From positions 1 through 64,000 of the forward strand of contig CAZKBP010000020.1 of the NCBI GenBank assembly GCA_964551015.1: a stretch of 64,000 nucleotides of DNA. Reading direction: 5' to 3'. The translations under genes were made by a program, and so were the position numbers. Source of the stretch: CAZKBP01 sp964551015 (GTDB taxonomy: Bacteria; Bacteroidota; Bacteroidia; Cytophagales; Microscillaceae). Below are positions 1 through 8,479 of the stretch, piece after piece. Every line of letters starts with the position of its first letter. The stretch's first letter is position 1. The notes beneath the pieces are model-generated. The model had not been told where the DNA came from and ran no database searches. It was given only the letters and a program-made list of their open reading frames with translations.

Positions 1-270
1 GACTAACTCTTATAAATTCCAGAATTAACTAAAATCTACAAACGGTTTACTGTCTCTACAATACTATTCTTTCAAAGAACTTTTCTGACTTACGTTCAGC
101 CAGTTAGCGGGTTACTGAACCCTTTATTTTCCTTTAAAAATGACCTATTTACTTGGTCTATTTTTTTTTGAGAGTTAAGAGCACAAAGTTAGGAAAGGCT
201 TGTATCAAAATCAAATATTTTCTTAACTTTTTTTCTCTTTTCAATCTCTTTCTACTTCTTTTCCTCTAAC
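1..270 (-). other. Probable rRNA operon leader (16S gene beyond the left edge)
   Basis: There is no plausible ORF here. Read on the minus strand, the stretch has the anatomy of a Bacteroidota rRNA leader. A boxA-like GCTCTTAAC lies at 174-182. A hairpin with arms GTTCAG and CTGAAC lies at 94-120. An AGTTCTTTGAAAG segment lies near 70-83, resembling the sequence that often precedes 16S genes in this phylum. It sits directly downstream of two minus-strand promoters. The 16S gene itself is not in the window, so this is an inference from the leader. A structured leader of another stable RNA operon is the main alternative. Confidence 0.5.
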
Positions 271-276
271 GGGTTG

Positions 277-307
277 CAAATATAGTCAACTAAACTGAAT
301 CTGCAAA
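277..307 (-). promoter_or_regulatory. Bacteroidota-type promoter, proximal (P2) of the putative rRNA operon
   Basis: On the minus strand the sequence has a -33 TTTG (304-307), exactly 19 bases, then a -7 TATATTTG (277-284). This matches the TTTG-N19-TAnnTTTG pattern of the Bacteroidota primary sigma factor at every conserved position. Transcription would start near 270 and run off the left edge. Confidence 0.65.
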
Positions 308-391
308 TTTCACCTCAATATTTTCTTCTATTTTTTTGGATCACTTTTTGATCTATATGAAGGCTTATCGAAGTATCCCTGAGGGGGACTG

Positions 392-423
392 CAAAAGTAG
401 AGAGCAGTTTTCTTACTTGCAAG
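392..423 (-). promoter_or_regulatory. Second minus-strand promoter, distal (P1) of the putative rRNA operon
   Basis: A -7 box TACTTTTG (392-399, minus strand) is preceded by CTTG at 420-423 with a 20-base spacer. It is followed by TTTTGCAGTCC, as is often seen upstream of Bacteroidota rRNA operons. Tandem promoters about 115 bases apart are a common rRNA operon arrangement. Confidence 0.45.
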
Positions 424-760
424 GGTTTATCACTTTTTTTTGGCGAGGAAATGGCAAAAAAGCATAGAGTGTTAATTTTCAACACTTTACATTCCATATT
501 ATTTTATTATTGACTCCTTTCAGCACAGATTTTATGCCCAGACTCTTCCCGAACAATTTCATCCACATTTGGCTCTATCTTTCAGAAAAGTTCGCTTACA
601 CTCAGTTGTATCAAAATATTATTCTCGATTATCGCACTTCCTTTTATCAATACGGTCGGTTAAGATAAGAGCCTCGACCTCTTTGTTGATTATCAGTTGC
701 CAGTGATTAATTTAGGGGCTACTTTTTAGGCACAATTCCCAGCAACTAAAAGCTTATCCT
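424..760. other. Gene-free stretch upstream of the histidine kinase
   Basis: This is an AT-rich stretch between the divergent rRNA-type promoters and the kinase start. No convincing ORF, RNA or consensus plus-strand -7 box was found, so the kinase promoter remains unidentified. Confidence 0.5.
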
Positions 761-2116
761 ATGTATAAAAACTTCACTTTCAATATCATGGTACGTCTAC
801 TGGTGATTACAGCCTCTATCACGGGTTTGATTTATTGTGTCATGATTATTGGAAAATATTTACGGAGCACTTACCTGTTAGCTTTTATCTTGCTCCTACT
901 TTGGGAGTTGATATACTATGTACATAAATCGAATCGTGACCTTAACAACTTTTTGCTCTCGATTCAGAATAATGATTTTAGTACACGTTTCTCTGCTAAT
1001 CAAAAAGGAAAGTCTTTCGAGCAATTATACAGCACTTTCAATTTAATTTCAGATAAGCTCAAAACCATTCGTTCGGAGCGTGAGGCGCAATATATGCACT
1101 TACAAAGATTAATAGAGCATATTAACGTAGGCATTCTAAGCTTTGACAAACAGGGAAGAATTTATTTGATCAATCAGGCTTTCTGGCAATTATTATCTAC
1201 GTCCACTTCTAGGTTAAGAAATATTCAGGACTTAGGGATAGCTCATCCCGAGTTGTTGGGTAGCCTTCGTGAAATTCAGACCGGAGAGCGAAGATTGCTC
1301 AGAGTACAGCACCAAGATGATCTCTGGCAGTTGGCAATACAAGCCACTGAGTTTTCGCTACAAGGGCAATATTTTAAGCTCATTTCGGCACAAAATATCA
1401 AAGGTGAATTAGAAGAAAAAGAATTGGAAGCTTGGCAAAAGCTCATCCGGGTACTCACGCACGAGATTATGAACTCCATTGCTCCCATTAGTTCTCTGAG
1501 TGAGACCTTGCACGATCTACTGGGCAACAAGGGTGAGAGCCGTGAAGGACTCTCCTCAAAGACCTACGAAAATATGCGTCTGGGCTTAGAGACGATCAAG
1601 GTTCGGAGTCAAGGGCTACTGAATTTTACAGAAGCGTATCGGAATCTGACTCGGCTCCCCAATCCTAAGTTCCAATCTGTGCAAATGCGCGATCTCTGCG
1701 ACCGGCTGACCCTTCTTTTTCGCTCCGTTTTGGAAAGCAAGCAAATTGATTGGCAAGTTGACTTACCTGCTTATCCTATCTTATTTTTGGCTGATCCTGA
1801 ATTGCTAGATCAGGTGCTCATCAATTTGATTAAAAACGCTATAGAAGCCCTCGAGAATCAGGATCAACTCCAGCCTAAAATTATACTCAAAGCCAATCAA
1901 CTACCTGAAGGAAAAGTGCTGATAGAAGTCATTGACAATGGGATGGGGATTCCTGAAGACATTCAGGATCGGATTTTTGTGCCTTTTTATACCACCAAGG
2001 AAGATGGTTCGGGAATTGGACTCAGTCTCTGCCGTCAGATTATGCTTTTACACAAAGGAAGTATTTCTCTGCATTCAAGGGAAGGGGCAGGGTCGGTTTT
2101 TCGCTTGATGATTTGA
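761..2116 (+). CDS. NtrY-like membrane sensor histidine kinase
   Basis: This 451-residue two-component kinase has two N-terminal membrane helices (about 8-30 and 38-54) with almost no periplasmic loop. A HAMP/linker region and a PAS-like domain (about 110-210) follow. The HisKA motif is HEIMNS with phosphoacceptor His234. The HATPase domain has an N box (N355, N359), a G1 box DNGMG (392-396) and a G2 box GSGIG (416-420), ending in a normal kinase C-terminus. The layout matches the NtrY/AtoS-like kinases common in Bacteroidota, whose NtrC/NtrX-type regulator is often adjacent. No response regulator is encoded in this window, so the partner is unknown. With so small an extracytoplasmic part, the signal is probably cytoplasmic or membrane-borne. 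All catalytic motifs look intact. Confidence 0.88.
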   Translation: MYKNFTFNIMVRLLVITASITGLIYCVMIIGKYLRSTYLLAFILLLLWELIYYVHKSNRDLNNFLLSIQNNDFSTRFSANQKGKSFEQLYSTFNLISDKLKTIRSEREAQYMHLQRLIEHINVGILSFDKQGRIYLINQAFWQLLSTSTSRLRNIQDLGIAHPELLGSLREIQTGERRLLRVQHQDDLWQLAIQATEFSLQGQYFKLISAQNIKGELEEKELEAWQKLIRVLTHEIMNSIAPISSLSETLHDLLGNKGESREGLSSKTYENMRLGLETIKVRSQGLLNFTEAYRNLTRLPNPKFQSVQMRDLCDRLTLLFRSVLESKQIDWQVDLPAYPILFLADPELLDQVLINLIKNAIEALENQDQLQPKIILKANQLPEGKVLIEVIDNGMGIPEDIQDRIFVPFYTTKEDGSGIGLSLCRQIMLLHKGSISLHSREGAGSVFRLMI

Positions 2117-2182
2117 AGAATGACCGCTTGGCAAACTCTGGGATCACAGACTTGGGTATTTTATCTTTCAACCCTCGAGTTC

Positions 2183-2779
2183 TTACTTCTCCTTTCCCCA
2201 ATAAATTTCTACTTGGGGCAAAAGTTTCTGGATGCGTTTTTTTTCGGCTTCGTCAATGGGGTTTGCCGCTAGGTTGAGGAATTTCAAATGAGGTAGATTT
2301 TGGAGGGTCGTGGGCAATTTTTGAATTTGATTGTCGTGAATATCTAAATATTCTAGCTTCTGGAGTTGATCTATATTTTCGGGTAAGCTCGCGAGCTGAT
2401 TTTGGTGAAAATTTAGTTCTTTGAGGTTTTTTAATTGGAAAATGACCTCAGGAAATTGTTGGAATTGGTTATGCTCCACCTTGAGGATTTGTAAATACTC
2501 GAGTTGAGCTAACTCATCAGGTAGGTTTTTGAGTTGATTGTGATTGAGCTCGAGCCACTGTAGATGGGTCAGTTGGGCAATTTCGGGAGAAAGCTCTTTT
2601 AAGTCTAGCATCCAGAGAGAAAGCACCAATACTGAGTCTGATTGCTCGAGAGCTTGATCGAGGTAGAGGTATTTCTGAGCTTTTTGGAGGGCTTGCTTCT
2701 CTAGTAAGTGCTGGGCGTTTGCCTCAAAGGTGAGCAATAGGCTCAATAGCCACAGGTACATATTTTTCTGAATAGTCAT
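2183..2779 (-). CDS. Exported leucine-rich repeat protein
   Basis: The product is about 198 residues, with a signal peptide (MYLWLLSLLLTF...ANA) followed by about five LRR units of the LxxLxxLxLxxNxLxxLPxxL type, for example LTHLQWLELNHNQLKNLP. The open frame continues upstream to a TTG at 2827, but that codon lies inside a good -7 box (TATATTTG, 2825-2832, minus strand). The ATG at 2779, or the one at 2761 directly before the hydrophobic core, is therefore the better start. LRR proteins of this size usually mediate protein-protein contacts. No catalytic domain is present and the partner is unknown. Cleavage would place it in the periplasm or outside the cell. Confidence 0.8.
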   Translation of the reverse strand: MTIQKNMYLWLLSLLLTFEANAQHLLEKQALQKAQKYLYLDQALEQSDSVLVLSLWMLDLKELSPEIAQLTHLQWLELNHNQLKNLPDELAQLEYLQILKVEHNQFQQFPEVIFQLKNLKELNFHQNQLASLPENIDQLQKLEYLDIHDNQIQKLPTTLQNLPHLKFLNLAANPIDEAEKKRIQKLLPQVEIYWGKEK

Positions 2780-2824
2780 TTTCTGAGTGTAGGTTTGAAT
2801 TTTAGGTTTGGGAGCGGAATAGTT

Positions 2825-2832
2825 CAAATATA
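2825..2832 (-). promoter_or_regulatory. -7 box of the leucine-rich repeat gene
   Basis: TATATTTG on the minus strand matches TAnnTTTG. No clear -33 TTTG is present. Transcription starting near 2818 excludes the TTG at 2827 as the translation start. Confidence 0.5.
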
Positions 2833-3031
2833 GATTTTAAATATACGCCTAAAATAATTGGTTTGTGAAAGCGAAATTAAAATATTTTTAGTGCAAAATC
2901 AGGTTAGCAGCGCCTCCAAATAAAATTCGGCTGGAATTTTCCACCGAAAAAGATTTGTTATCGTTAAAAAGTGAAACCAAGAATTTTTCTAAAACTTTTC
3001 GCTAAGTAGAGGAGTTTCTATGGTTTATGCT

Positions 3032-3039
3032 TACTTTTG
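3032..3039 (+). promoter_or_regulatory. -7 box upstream of the DksA-like gene
   Basis: TACTTTTG fits TAnnTTTG and would give a leader of about 87 bases before the ATG at 3133. No convincing -33 element was seen. Confidence 0.4.
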
Positions 3040-3132
3040 CGGAAAATTTGCATTATATGGCAAATTTTATTTTATCAGAATGGTGCTTTTCTTCGGAAAG
3101 GCTCAAACAAACTATAACCATCTAAGAAGACA

Positions 3133-3513
3133 ATGGAACAAGAAAAAACAAGGTACTCTGCCGAAGAGCTAAAGGAGTTTGAGGTGATTATTGACAAAAA
3201 GCTAGAGGACTCTAAAAAAGAACTCGCTTATATCAAAGCAAGTCTGACCAAAAGTAATGATGAAGGAATTGATGGCACCATCGGTAACTCTAAACTGCTC
3301 GAGGACGGAGCAGACACCGCCGAGAAAGAAAGCCTCAATCAGTTAGCAGCCCGTTTGCAGAAATTTATTCAGCAATTGGAGTTTGCCAAAATTCGCATTA
3401 AGAATGGTACTTATGGCGTTTGCGTGGATACAGGTAAGTTGATCTCCAAAGAAAGACTCCGAGCTGTGCCTCACACTCGACACTCTATCGAGGCTAAACT
3501 GGCTCGTAATTAG
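3133..3513 (+). CDS. DksA/TraR-family transcription factor
   Basis: This 126-residue protein is of the DksA/TraR family that inserts a coiled coil into the RNA polymerase secondary channel. It has two long helices, residues about 10-40 and 62-92. The acidic tip motif DxxDxA is present (D58, D61, A63). A C-terminal segment (YGVC...GKLI...ERLRAVP) corresponds to the zinc-finger region. Only one Cys (C97) remains of the usual four, so metal binding is probably lost, as is common in the Bacteroidota branch of this family. The likely role is adjustment of transcription initiation, probably with (p)ppGpp. It is followed by a strong intrinsic terminator, so it is probably monocistronic. Confidence 0.88.
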   Translation: MEQEKTRYSAEELKEFEVIIDKKLEDSKKELAYIKASLTKSNDEGIDGTIGNSKLLEDGADTAEKESLNQLAARLQKFIQQLEFAKIRIKNGTYGVCVDTGKLISKERLRAVPHTRHSIEAKLARN

Positions 3514-3531
3514 CGTTTCTTATTGCCCTGT

Positions 3532-3577
3532 CAAGAGATGAGAGGCGTGTCGCTTGCTTTTCATCTCTTGTTTTTTT
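3532..3577 (+). terminator. Intrinsic terminator of the DksA-like gene
   Basis: A perfect 10-bp stem CAAGAGATGA / TCATCTCTTG (3532-3541 and 3561-3570) with a 19-base loop is followed directly by seven T. Confidence 0.85.
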
Positions 3578-3642
3578 GATAGGATGCCGCCAACTCCTGC
3601 CCTTTCTGAAAACAGATTAAAAACGAATAACTAGTAACAATC

Positions 3643-4239
3643 TTGAGTAATTTATTTCAAAAAGAAGCCCCTTTACAATATTTAGAAAATCACGTAGAAG
3701 CCCTGATTTTTTGTAGCCCTGAGCCGATCAAACTCAAAGAAATCCGAGCTTGTCTCTCTGAAATGCTAGACACCGATGTGCCGGAGACAGATGTAGAAAA
3801 AGCGATCAATCAACTGCTCGAGAAATACGAAGATCATCGCTTTGCTTTTCAGATTTATCAAGTAGCTGGGGGCTATCAATTTATGACTAAATCAGCCTAT
3901 CAGGGCAGTATCTCGGTGCTACTCAAGCATAAATCCAAAAAACAACTCACCAAATCAGCCTTAGAGACGCTGGCAATCATTGCCTACAAACAACCGATTA
4001 CCAAAGGAGAAATTGAAAAAATTCGAGGGGTGGGTTCGGACTATGCCGTACAAAAACTTCTGGACAAAGAATTGATCGTTATTCAGGGGAAAGCCGATAC
4101 TCCCGGCCGCCCGGTTCTTTATGGTACGAGTGGCCAATTTATGGAATACTTTGGCATCAATAGTTTGGCAGATTTGCCTCAGCCTAAGGACTTTGCACAT
4201 CAAGAAGAAGAGGAAAATAAGCTGAGCGATGACGAATAA
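3643..4239 (+). CDS. scpB: Segregation and condensation protein B
   Basis: ScpB is the winged-helix subunit that joins ScpA and SMC in the bacterial condensin, acting on the nucleoid. The 198 residues show the two winged-helix regions: HVEALIFCSPEPI near 17-29, and ALETLAIIAYKQPITKGEIE (107-126) followed by the family signature GRPVLYGTS (155-163). The start is a TTG, and the conserved N-terminal helix begins within 15 residues of it with no ATG nearby, so the TTG is likely real. ScpA is not adjacent. A small membrane-protein gene follows on the same strand after about 60 bases. Confidence 0.93.
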   Translation: MSNLFQKEAPLQYLENHVEALIFCSPEPIKLKEIRACLSEMLDTDVPETDVEKAINQLLEKYEDHRFAFQIYQVAGGYQFMTKSAYQGSISVLLKHKSKKQLTKSALETLAIIAYKQPITKGEIEKIRGVGSDYAVQKLLDKELIVIQGKADTPGRPVLYGTSGQFMEYFGINSLADLPQPKDFAHQEEEENKLSDDE

Positions 4240-4301
4240 ATCTTTGCGGCCATGTTTACGTTATTTAAAATACTTTTATCAAATAAAAAATTTTACATTA
4301 T

Positions 4302-4685
4302 ATGGGAGCAGGAGGTTCTGAAGGCGGAAACACGCGTTTTTTTACTGGTCTAGTTATGCTAGTGGCAGGTTTGTACATGTTTTTGACCTCTGTACATGTC
4401 AATTTCCATCTGGGTTATTCCATTTATAGGGCGGGGAGCTTTGACGTGACGAGCGGGATGATCTTTATCCCTTTTATGATTGGCATTGGGCTGGTCTTTT
4501 TCAACTCGAGGAATGTCTGGGGGTGGGTTTTAGCCATTGGTTCGCTGGTCATTTTGATCTTCGGTGTGGTTTCTACCACCCAAATTACGCTACGTCGTAT
4601 GGATGCCTTTACTTTGATTATAATCTTGGTACTGATGGTGGGCGGTCTGGGCATGTTCTTGAGTTCTTTCCGAAATTACTCCTAG
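4302..4685 (+). CDS. Small multi-spanning membrane protein
   Basis: This 127-residue protein is not recognised as a named family. A Gly-rich start (MGAGGSEGG) is followed by about four hydrophobic segments: roughly 14-28, 48-67, 70-90 and 101-121. There are few charged residues and no catalytic motif. It lies on the same strand as scpB and rlmB and may be cotranscribed with them. The codon use and clean hydrophobic pattern argue for a real gene. Confidence 0.75.
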   Translation: MGAGGSEGGNTRFFTGLVMLVAGLYMFLTSVHVNFHLGYSIYRAGSFDVTSGMIFIPFMIGIGLVFFNSRNVWGWVLAIGSLVILIFGVVSTTQITLRRMDAFTLIIILVLMVGGLGMFLSSFRNYS

Positions 4686-4816
4686 CCTATTTTCGGTACA
4701 TCCCAGCTTAGAAAAGTTGCTTATGATCTGAGCTTTTCTAAGACTTTTTAAGCATCTTGAACTCGTTCTGGGTGGATGATTGTTTACTGCCTCGTGAATC
4801 ATTGTCAACTGTTATT

Positions 4817-5554
4817 ATGAAAGATTTTATTTTTGGCCTACAGCCCGTAGCTGAGGCACTCAAGGCGGGACAAGACGTAGAAAAGTTACTGATTCTTCCC
4901 GAGATGACTTCCAACCCTAAGTGGGCTGAGATCTCTCAACTGGCTCGCCAGCGTTACATCCCCGTTCAAAAAGTCCCTTATCCACGCCTACAAAAAATTA
5001 CTCGCAAGAACCACCAAGGCGTCATTGCCTTTATCTCTGCGGTTCCTTTTATCCCTTTGAATCAAATTGTGCAAGAAGTGTTCGAGCAAGGCGAAAATCC
5101 ATTGATCGTGGTTTTGGATCGAATCACGGATGTGCGTAATTTTGGAGCCATCAGCCGTAGTGCCGAATGCGTAGGAGCACACGCCATTGTAGTTCCGACC
5201 CGAGGCGCGGCGCAAGTCAATAGCGATGCCATGAAAACCTCCGCGGGTGCGCTCAATCATATTTCGGTTTGCCGGGAAGCGAACCTCTCCGCTGCTGTGG
5301 AGTATTTACAAAACAGTGGTTTATACGTAGTGGCCTGTACCGAAAAAGCGGAAGATAGCATCTACCAAATCAATTGGCGACAGCCCACTGCTCTGCTCAT
5401 GGGTTCTGAAGAAGACGGCATCTCCGAAAATCTGCTAAAGGCAGCCGACTCCCAGGCACGCATTCCCCTACAAGGTCAAATCTCTTCCCTCAATGTGTCC
5501 GTGGCCACGGGTGTGATTCTTTTTGAAGCACTCAGGCAGCGGATGGGAGGTTAA
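4817..5554 (+). CDS. rlmB: 23S rRNA (guanosine-2'-O-)-methyltransferase RlmB, SpoU family
   Basis: The product is 245 residues, using the ATG at 4817; an upstream in-frame ATG at 4757 adds 20 residues not seen in the family. RlmB uses S-adenosylmethionine to methylate the 2'-O of a guanosine in 23S rRNA. The N-terminal RNA-binding domain begins MKDFIFGLQPVAEAL. The SPOUT knot carries motif 1 (DRITDVRNFGAISRSAE, with N108 and R114), motif 2 (LLMGSEEDGIS, 193-203) and motif 3 (IPLQG...SLNVSVA, 216-230). All three motifs are intact. TrmH-type tRNA methyltransferases share them, but the N-terminal substrate domain favours RlmB. Confidence 0.9.
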   Translation: MKDFIFGLQPVAEALKAGQDVEKLLILPEMTSNPKWAEISQLARQRYIPVQKVPYPRLQKITRKNHQGVIAFISAVPFIPLNQIVQEVFEQGENPLIVVLDRITDVRNFGAISRSAECVGAHAIVVPTRGAAQVNSDAMKTSAGALNHISVCREANLSAAVEYLQNSGLYVVACTEKAEDSIYQINWRQPTALLMGSEEDGISENLLKAADSQARIPLQGQISSLNVSVATGVILFEALRQRMGG

Positions 5555-5637
5555 GTGACAATTTCTCAACTTTTTTCTTGGCTTTTTGCTCATTTTTTGA
5601 GAATTTTAAAGCATTAAAGACTAAATGCTAAATTAAA

Positions 5638-6033
5638 ATGAGCAATATTTTTTGGTGCTTGCCTTTTATTTATATTTTTAATACAAATACTATTGATAAA
5701 TCCACAGCATCTGTTTCGCCTATTATCCATATCCCCTTTTCTGCGAAAGAGAGTAATGGCTTGAGAAAAACCATTGCCAAGGTAAATCTGGCAGGGAAAG
5801 CCCGTTACAGAAATCTGGAATGGCAATATGGAGGTGAGTTCAAAGATGAACTCGTGATTGAATATAAGCCCCAAGATTCAGATACTCCGTACCAACTGCA
5901 AATACTCGAGAGCGAATTATTAGAGCAAATCACGGCTCTTGAGGATCAAAAGCGTGCCTCCATAGAGCTTCATTTACAGTTGGTCAAGCCGATATTACCC
6001 AGTAAAGGAATTCATTTATCACAGAATCCCTGA
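5638..6033 (+). CDS. Hypothetical protein
   Basis: This 131-residue frame is not recognised. The first 25 residues are weakly hydrophobic (FWCLPFIYIF), which might be a poor signal peptide or may lie upstream of the true start. The remainder is mixed-charge and soluble-looking, ending in a predicted helix (LLEQITALEDQKRASIELHLQL). It is followed by an intrinsic terminator at 6076-6103. A shorter overlapping frame on the other strand looks less protein-like. It is kept as a probable gene of unknown role. Confidence 0.5.
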   Translation: MSNIFWCLPFIYIFNTNTIDKSTASVSPIIHIPFSAKESNGLRKTIAKVNLAGKARYRNLEWQYGGEFKDELVIEYKPQDSDTPYQLQILESELLEQITALEDQKRASIELHLQLVKPILPSKGIHLSQNP

Positions 6034-6075
6034 GAGACATTTCATTTATCTATTCTTTCAAACATGAGCGAAAAT

Positions 6076-6103
6076 ACCGGTCAGTATAGATCGGTTTTTT
6101 TTT
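6076..6103 (+). terminator. Intrinsic terminator
   Basis: ACCGGTC (6076-6082) pairs with GATCGGT (6089-6095) with one G-U pair and a six-base loop, and is followed by T-rich sequence to 6103. It would end transcripts of rlmB and/or the hypothetical gene. Confidence 0.7.
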
Positions 6104-6311
6104 ATGAGGATGGATATAAACCGTCCGTAAGTGAACAATCTTGTCATATAATTGAACAAGACTTTCAAAAATAAATATTTGAATAGATCATTTAAATGAC
6201 TGATTATCTGCAAGATACATGATTTCCTGTGCTTCGGTATGCCCTTTGTCCATAGATTTATACATCTTAGCCAAACAAGGCAAGGTTTCCATCCTATATC
6301 CATGAAAACTT

Positions 6312-7010
6312 ATGATAGAACTACGAAAAATCGAGAAATTCTACAAGACTGGCTTCCAGCGTTCTTATGTACTGCGAGATATTGATTTGAAGATTGAAGC
6401 GGGTGAATTTGTAACCATTATGGGACCCAGCGGAGTGGGCAAATCTACCCTGCTCAATATCGTTGGTCTACTCGAGACGGCCAACAGCGGTGAATATCTC
6501 TTTTTGGACCAGCCCGTGCATAAGTTTAACGAACGCAAGCGTGCCGATTTTCATAAAAATCAAATGGGCTTCGTCTTTCAAGCTTACCACCTGATTGACG
6601 AGCTGACGGTTTACGAAAATATTGAAACTCCACTCCTCTATCGCAAGGAAATTAAAGCTAAGGAGCGTAAAAGTATGGTGGCTGAAATTTTGGATCGCTT
6701 CCAAATTGTGGCCAAAAAAGACCTCTTTCCTGAGCAACTTTCGGGTGGACAACAGCAGTTAGTAGGCATTGCCCGTGCCATCATCGGGAAGCCTAAACTA
6801 TTGCTAGCCGATGAACCAACTGGCAATCTGCATTCTCGCCAAGGAGAGGAGATCATGGATCTGTTCAAGGAACTCAATGAAGAAGGGATGACGATTATCC
6901 AAGTCACGCACTCGGAAAAAAATGCCCAATACGGCAGTCGGATCATTCAACTCATGGACGGATGGGTTGAACGGGATGATCGGACCACCACCACGGCTGA
7001 CCGAGCCTAG
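6312..7010 (+). CDS. ABC transporter ATP-binding protein, LolD/MacB type
   Basis: This 232-residue ATPase is of the clade that powers FtsX-type permeases (LolD, MacB, FtsE). Visible motifs are Walker A GPSGVGKST (38-46), Q-loop GFVFQ (Q90), signature LSGGQQQ (143-149), Walker B LLLADE (163-168) and H-loop His200. The signature is usually LSGGQQQR; here L follows the third Q. No permease gene is adjacent, and the only FtsX-type permease in the window is 53 kb away on the other strand, so the partner is unknown. The short acidic tail after residue 215 is not conserved. The gene lies between two intrinsic terminators and is probably transcribed alone. Confidence 0.88.
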   Translation: MIELRKIEKFYKTGFQRSYVLRDIDLKIEAGEFVTIMGPSGVGKSTLLNIVGLLETANSGEYLFLDQPVHKFNERKRADFHKNQMGFVFQAYHLIDELTVYENIETPLLYRKEIKAKERKSMVAEILDRFQIVAKKDLFPEQLSGGQQQLVGIARAIIGKPKLLLADEPTGNLHSRQGEEIMDLFKELNEEGMTIIQVTHSEKNAQYGSRIIQLMDGWVERDDRTTTTADRA

Positions 7011-7049
7011 TCGCGAAAATCTCTGTTTTGTTTTAATATTGATAATCAG

Positions 7050-7083
7050 AAAACTACACTACTTCTGGGGGTGTAGTTTTTTA
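7050..7083 (+). terminator. Intrinsic terminator of the ABC ATPase gene
   Basis: AAACTACAC (7051-7059) pairs perfectly with GTGTAGTTT (7071-7079) across an 11-base loop, with T residues continuing after the stem. Confidence 0.8.
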
Positions 7084-7216
7084 TCTTTCCTTGTCCTCCC
7101 AGATTTCTCTACAAATCTCTCGCCCTGCTCAGGTTTCTTTATCTGAAAATTGTATATTTATGCTAGAAAATCTGCACACATCACCTGTTGTTAATCCATC
7201 CTAAAATTTTTGCAAG

Positions 7217-7876
7217 ATGAATCATCCAATATGCGTCGTAGTGGGTATGGGACCCGGTGTGAGTATGAGCGTAGCTAAGAAATTTGCCTCGCGAGGTTTC
7301 AAAATCATCATGCTCTCCAGGAATAAGGCCAAGCTAGAGAGCTACTTAAATCTCATGGAGTCTACGGGTTATGCTGTGGCTTATTATCCAGTGGATGTCC
7401 GAGATTTCGTGGCCCTCAAACAAACTTTTGACAAAATTAAATCTGAACAGGGTGCAATCGAGGTGCTCGTTTATAATACCGCCGTACTCAAAAAAGTACA
7501 GCCCTCTGCCCTCTCGGTAGATAGCTTCATTGAAGACTTCAAAGTGAACGTAGCAGGAGCACTGGTATCTGCTCAGGAGGTAATTCCTGAGATGAAGGCC
7601 GCGGGCAAAGGTACGATCCTCTTTACTGGAGGAGGGCTGGCTTTGCAACCTTATTATGAATATGCATCTTTGGCCGTGGGCAAGGCTGGTATCCGAAGTT
7701 TAGCACAAAGCTTACACCAGGAGTTAAATCCCTACGGTATCAAAGTAGGCACCGTTACAATTGCTGGTATGGTAAGAGAAGGGACCCATTTTGATCCTAA
7801 ATACATTGCCGAAAAATTTTGGGAATTGCACCAGCAATCTCCTGAATCGAAAGAAATAGAAATTATCTATCGCTGA
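7217..7876 (+). CDS. Short-chain dehydrogenase/reductase with altered catalytic motif
   Basis: This 219-residue SDR-fold protein has a nucleotide-binding glycine motif VGMGPGVS (9-16). YNTA (86-89) stands where most SDRs have NNAG. Asn111 is conserved in FKVNVAG. The lysine of the active site aligns to K156 (SLAVGKAG), but the residue four before it is Leu152, not the catalytic Tyr. Tyr146, 147 and 149 lie just upstream and could substitute spatially. This altered pattern recurs in a subfamily of bacterial SDRs of unknown substrate. A near-consensus -7 box TATATTTA lies at about 7149-7156. Confidence 0.8.
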   Translation: MNHPICVVVGMGPGVSMSVAKKFASRGFKIIMLSRNKAKLESYLNLMESTGYAVAYYPVDVRDFVALKQTFDKIKSEQGAIEVLVYNTAVLKKVQPSALSVDSFIEDFKVNVAGALVSAQEVIPEMKAAGKGTILFTGGGLALQPYYEYASLAVGKAGIRSLAQSLHQELNPYGIKVGTVTIAGMVREGTHFDPKYIAEKFWELHQQSPESKEIEIIYR

Positions 7877-7969
7877 TCCAAGAGAATTGATCGCATGAAT
7901 CAAAACAAGAAAGCTCCGCCACCGCTTTTCTTCATAGTTACCTATTTTTCAAGTTAAACATCATACATC

Positions 7970-8446
7970 ATGGATATCAACATTGGGATCAATGCTGAAA
8001 ATCGAGAGGCACTGAGCCAAATGCTCAATGCGCTATTGGCCGACGAAATGCTCCTCTATATCAAGACTAAAAATTTTCATTGGAACGTAACTGGATTACA
8101 CTTTAGTGAGTATCACGAATTTTTTGACGAGCAGGCCGAAGCAATTCTAAAAATCACGGATGAGGTAGCCGAGAGAGTTCGTGCCTTGGACTTCCACTCG
8201 GCAGGCTCTATGCAAGCCTACCTTGATCTGTCTCGTCTGAAAGAAAATACGCTTCGCGGAATGGTCGCTTTGGATATGATCATCGAGCTACTTCAGGATC
8301 ACGAAGCCGTCATTCGTGCTTATCGTGAAGCCGTAGCAGTTAGCTCCGAAAAGTATGGCGATGAAGGTACAGCGGACTTGCTCACCGGAATCATGGAAGA
8401 ACACGAGAAAATGGCTTGGATGCTACGATCTTACACCAAGCAATAA
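7970..8446 (+). CDS. dps: Dps/ferritin-like DNA-protecting protein
   Basis: This 158-residue miniferritin has the Dps ferroxidase ligands at subunit interfaces: His37 (FHWNV), His49, Asp64 and Glu68 (TDEVAERVRAL). The protein is expected to form a 12-mer that oxidises Fe(II) with H2O2, stores iron and protects DNA under oxidative stress or starvation. The N-terminal tail is short, with few lysines, so direct DNA binding through the tail is uncertain. The gene stands alone between the SDR gene and its own terminator. No peroxide-regulator operator was recognised upstream. Confidence 0.92.
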   Translation: MDINIGINAENREALSQMLNALLADEMLLYIKTKNFHWNVTGLHFSEYHEFFDEQAEAILKITDEVAERVRALDFHSAGSMQAYLDLSRLKENTLRGMVALDMIIELLQDHEAVIRAYREAVAVSSEKYGDEGTADLLTGIMEEHEKMAWMLRSYTKQ

Positions 8447-8479
8447 AATTTATTTTTAGCCAAAAGAAAAAAGAAAATA

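Noticed and set aside
315..497. A 60-codon minus-strand open frame
   Set aside because: It contains the distal rRNA-type promoter and has no protein-like features.
6312..7010. ABC ATPase at 6.3 kb as the partner of the FtsX permease at 59.6 kb
   Set aside because: The genes are 53 kb apart on opposite strands; nothing in the sequence links them.
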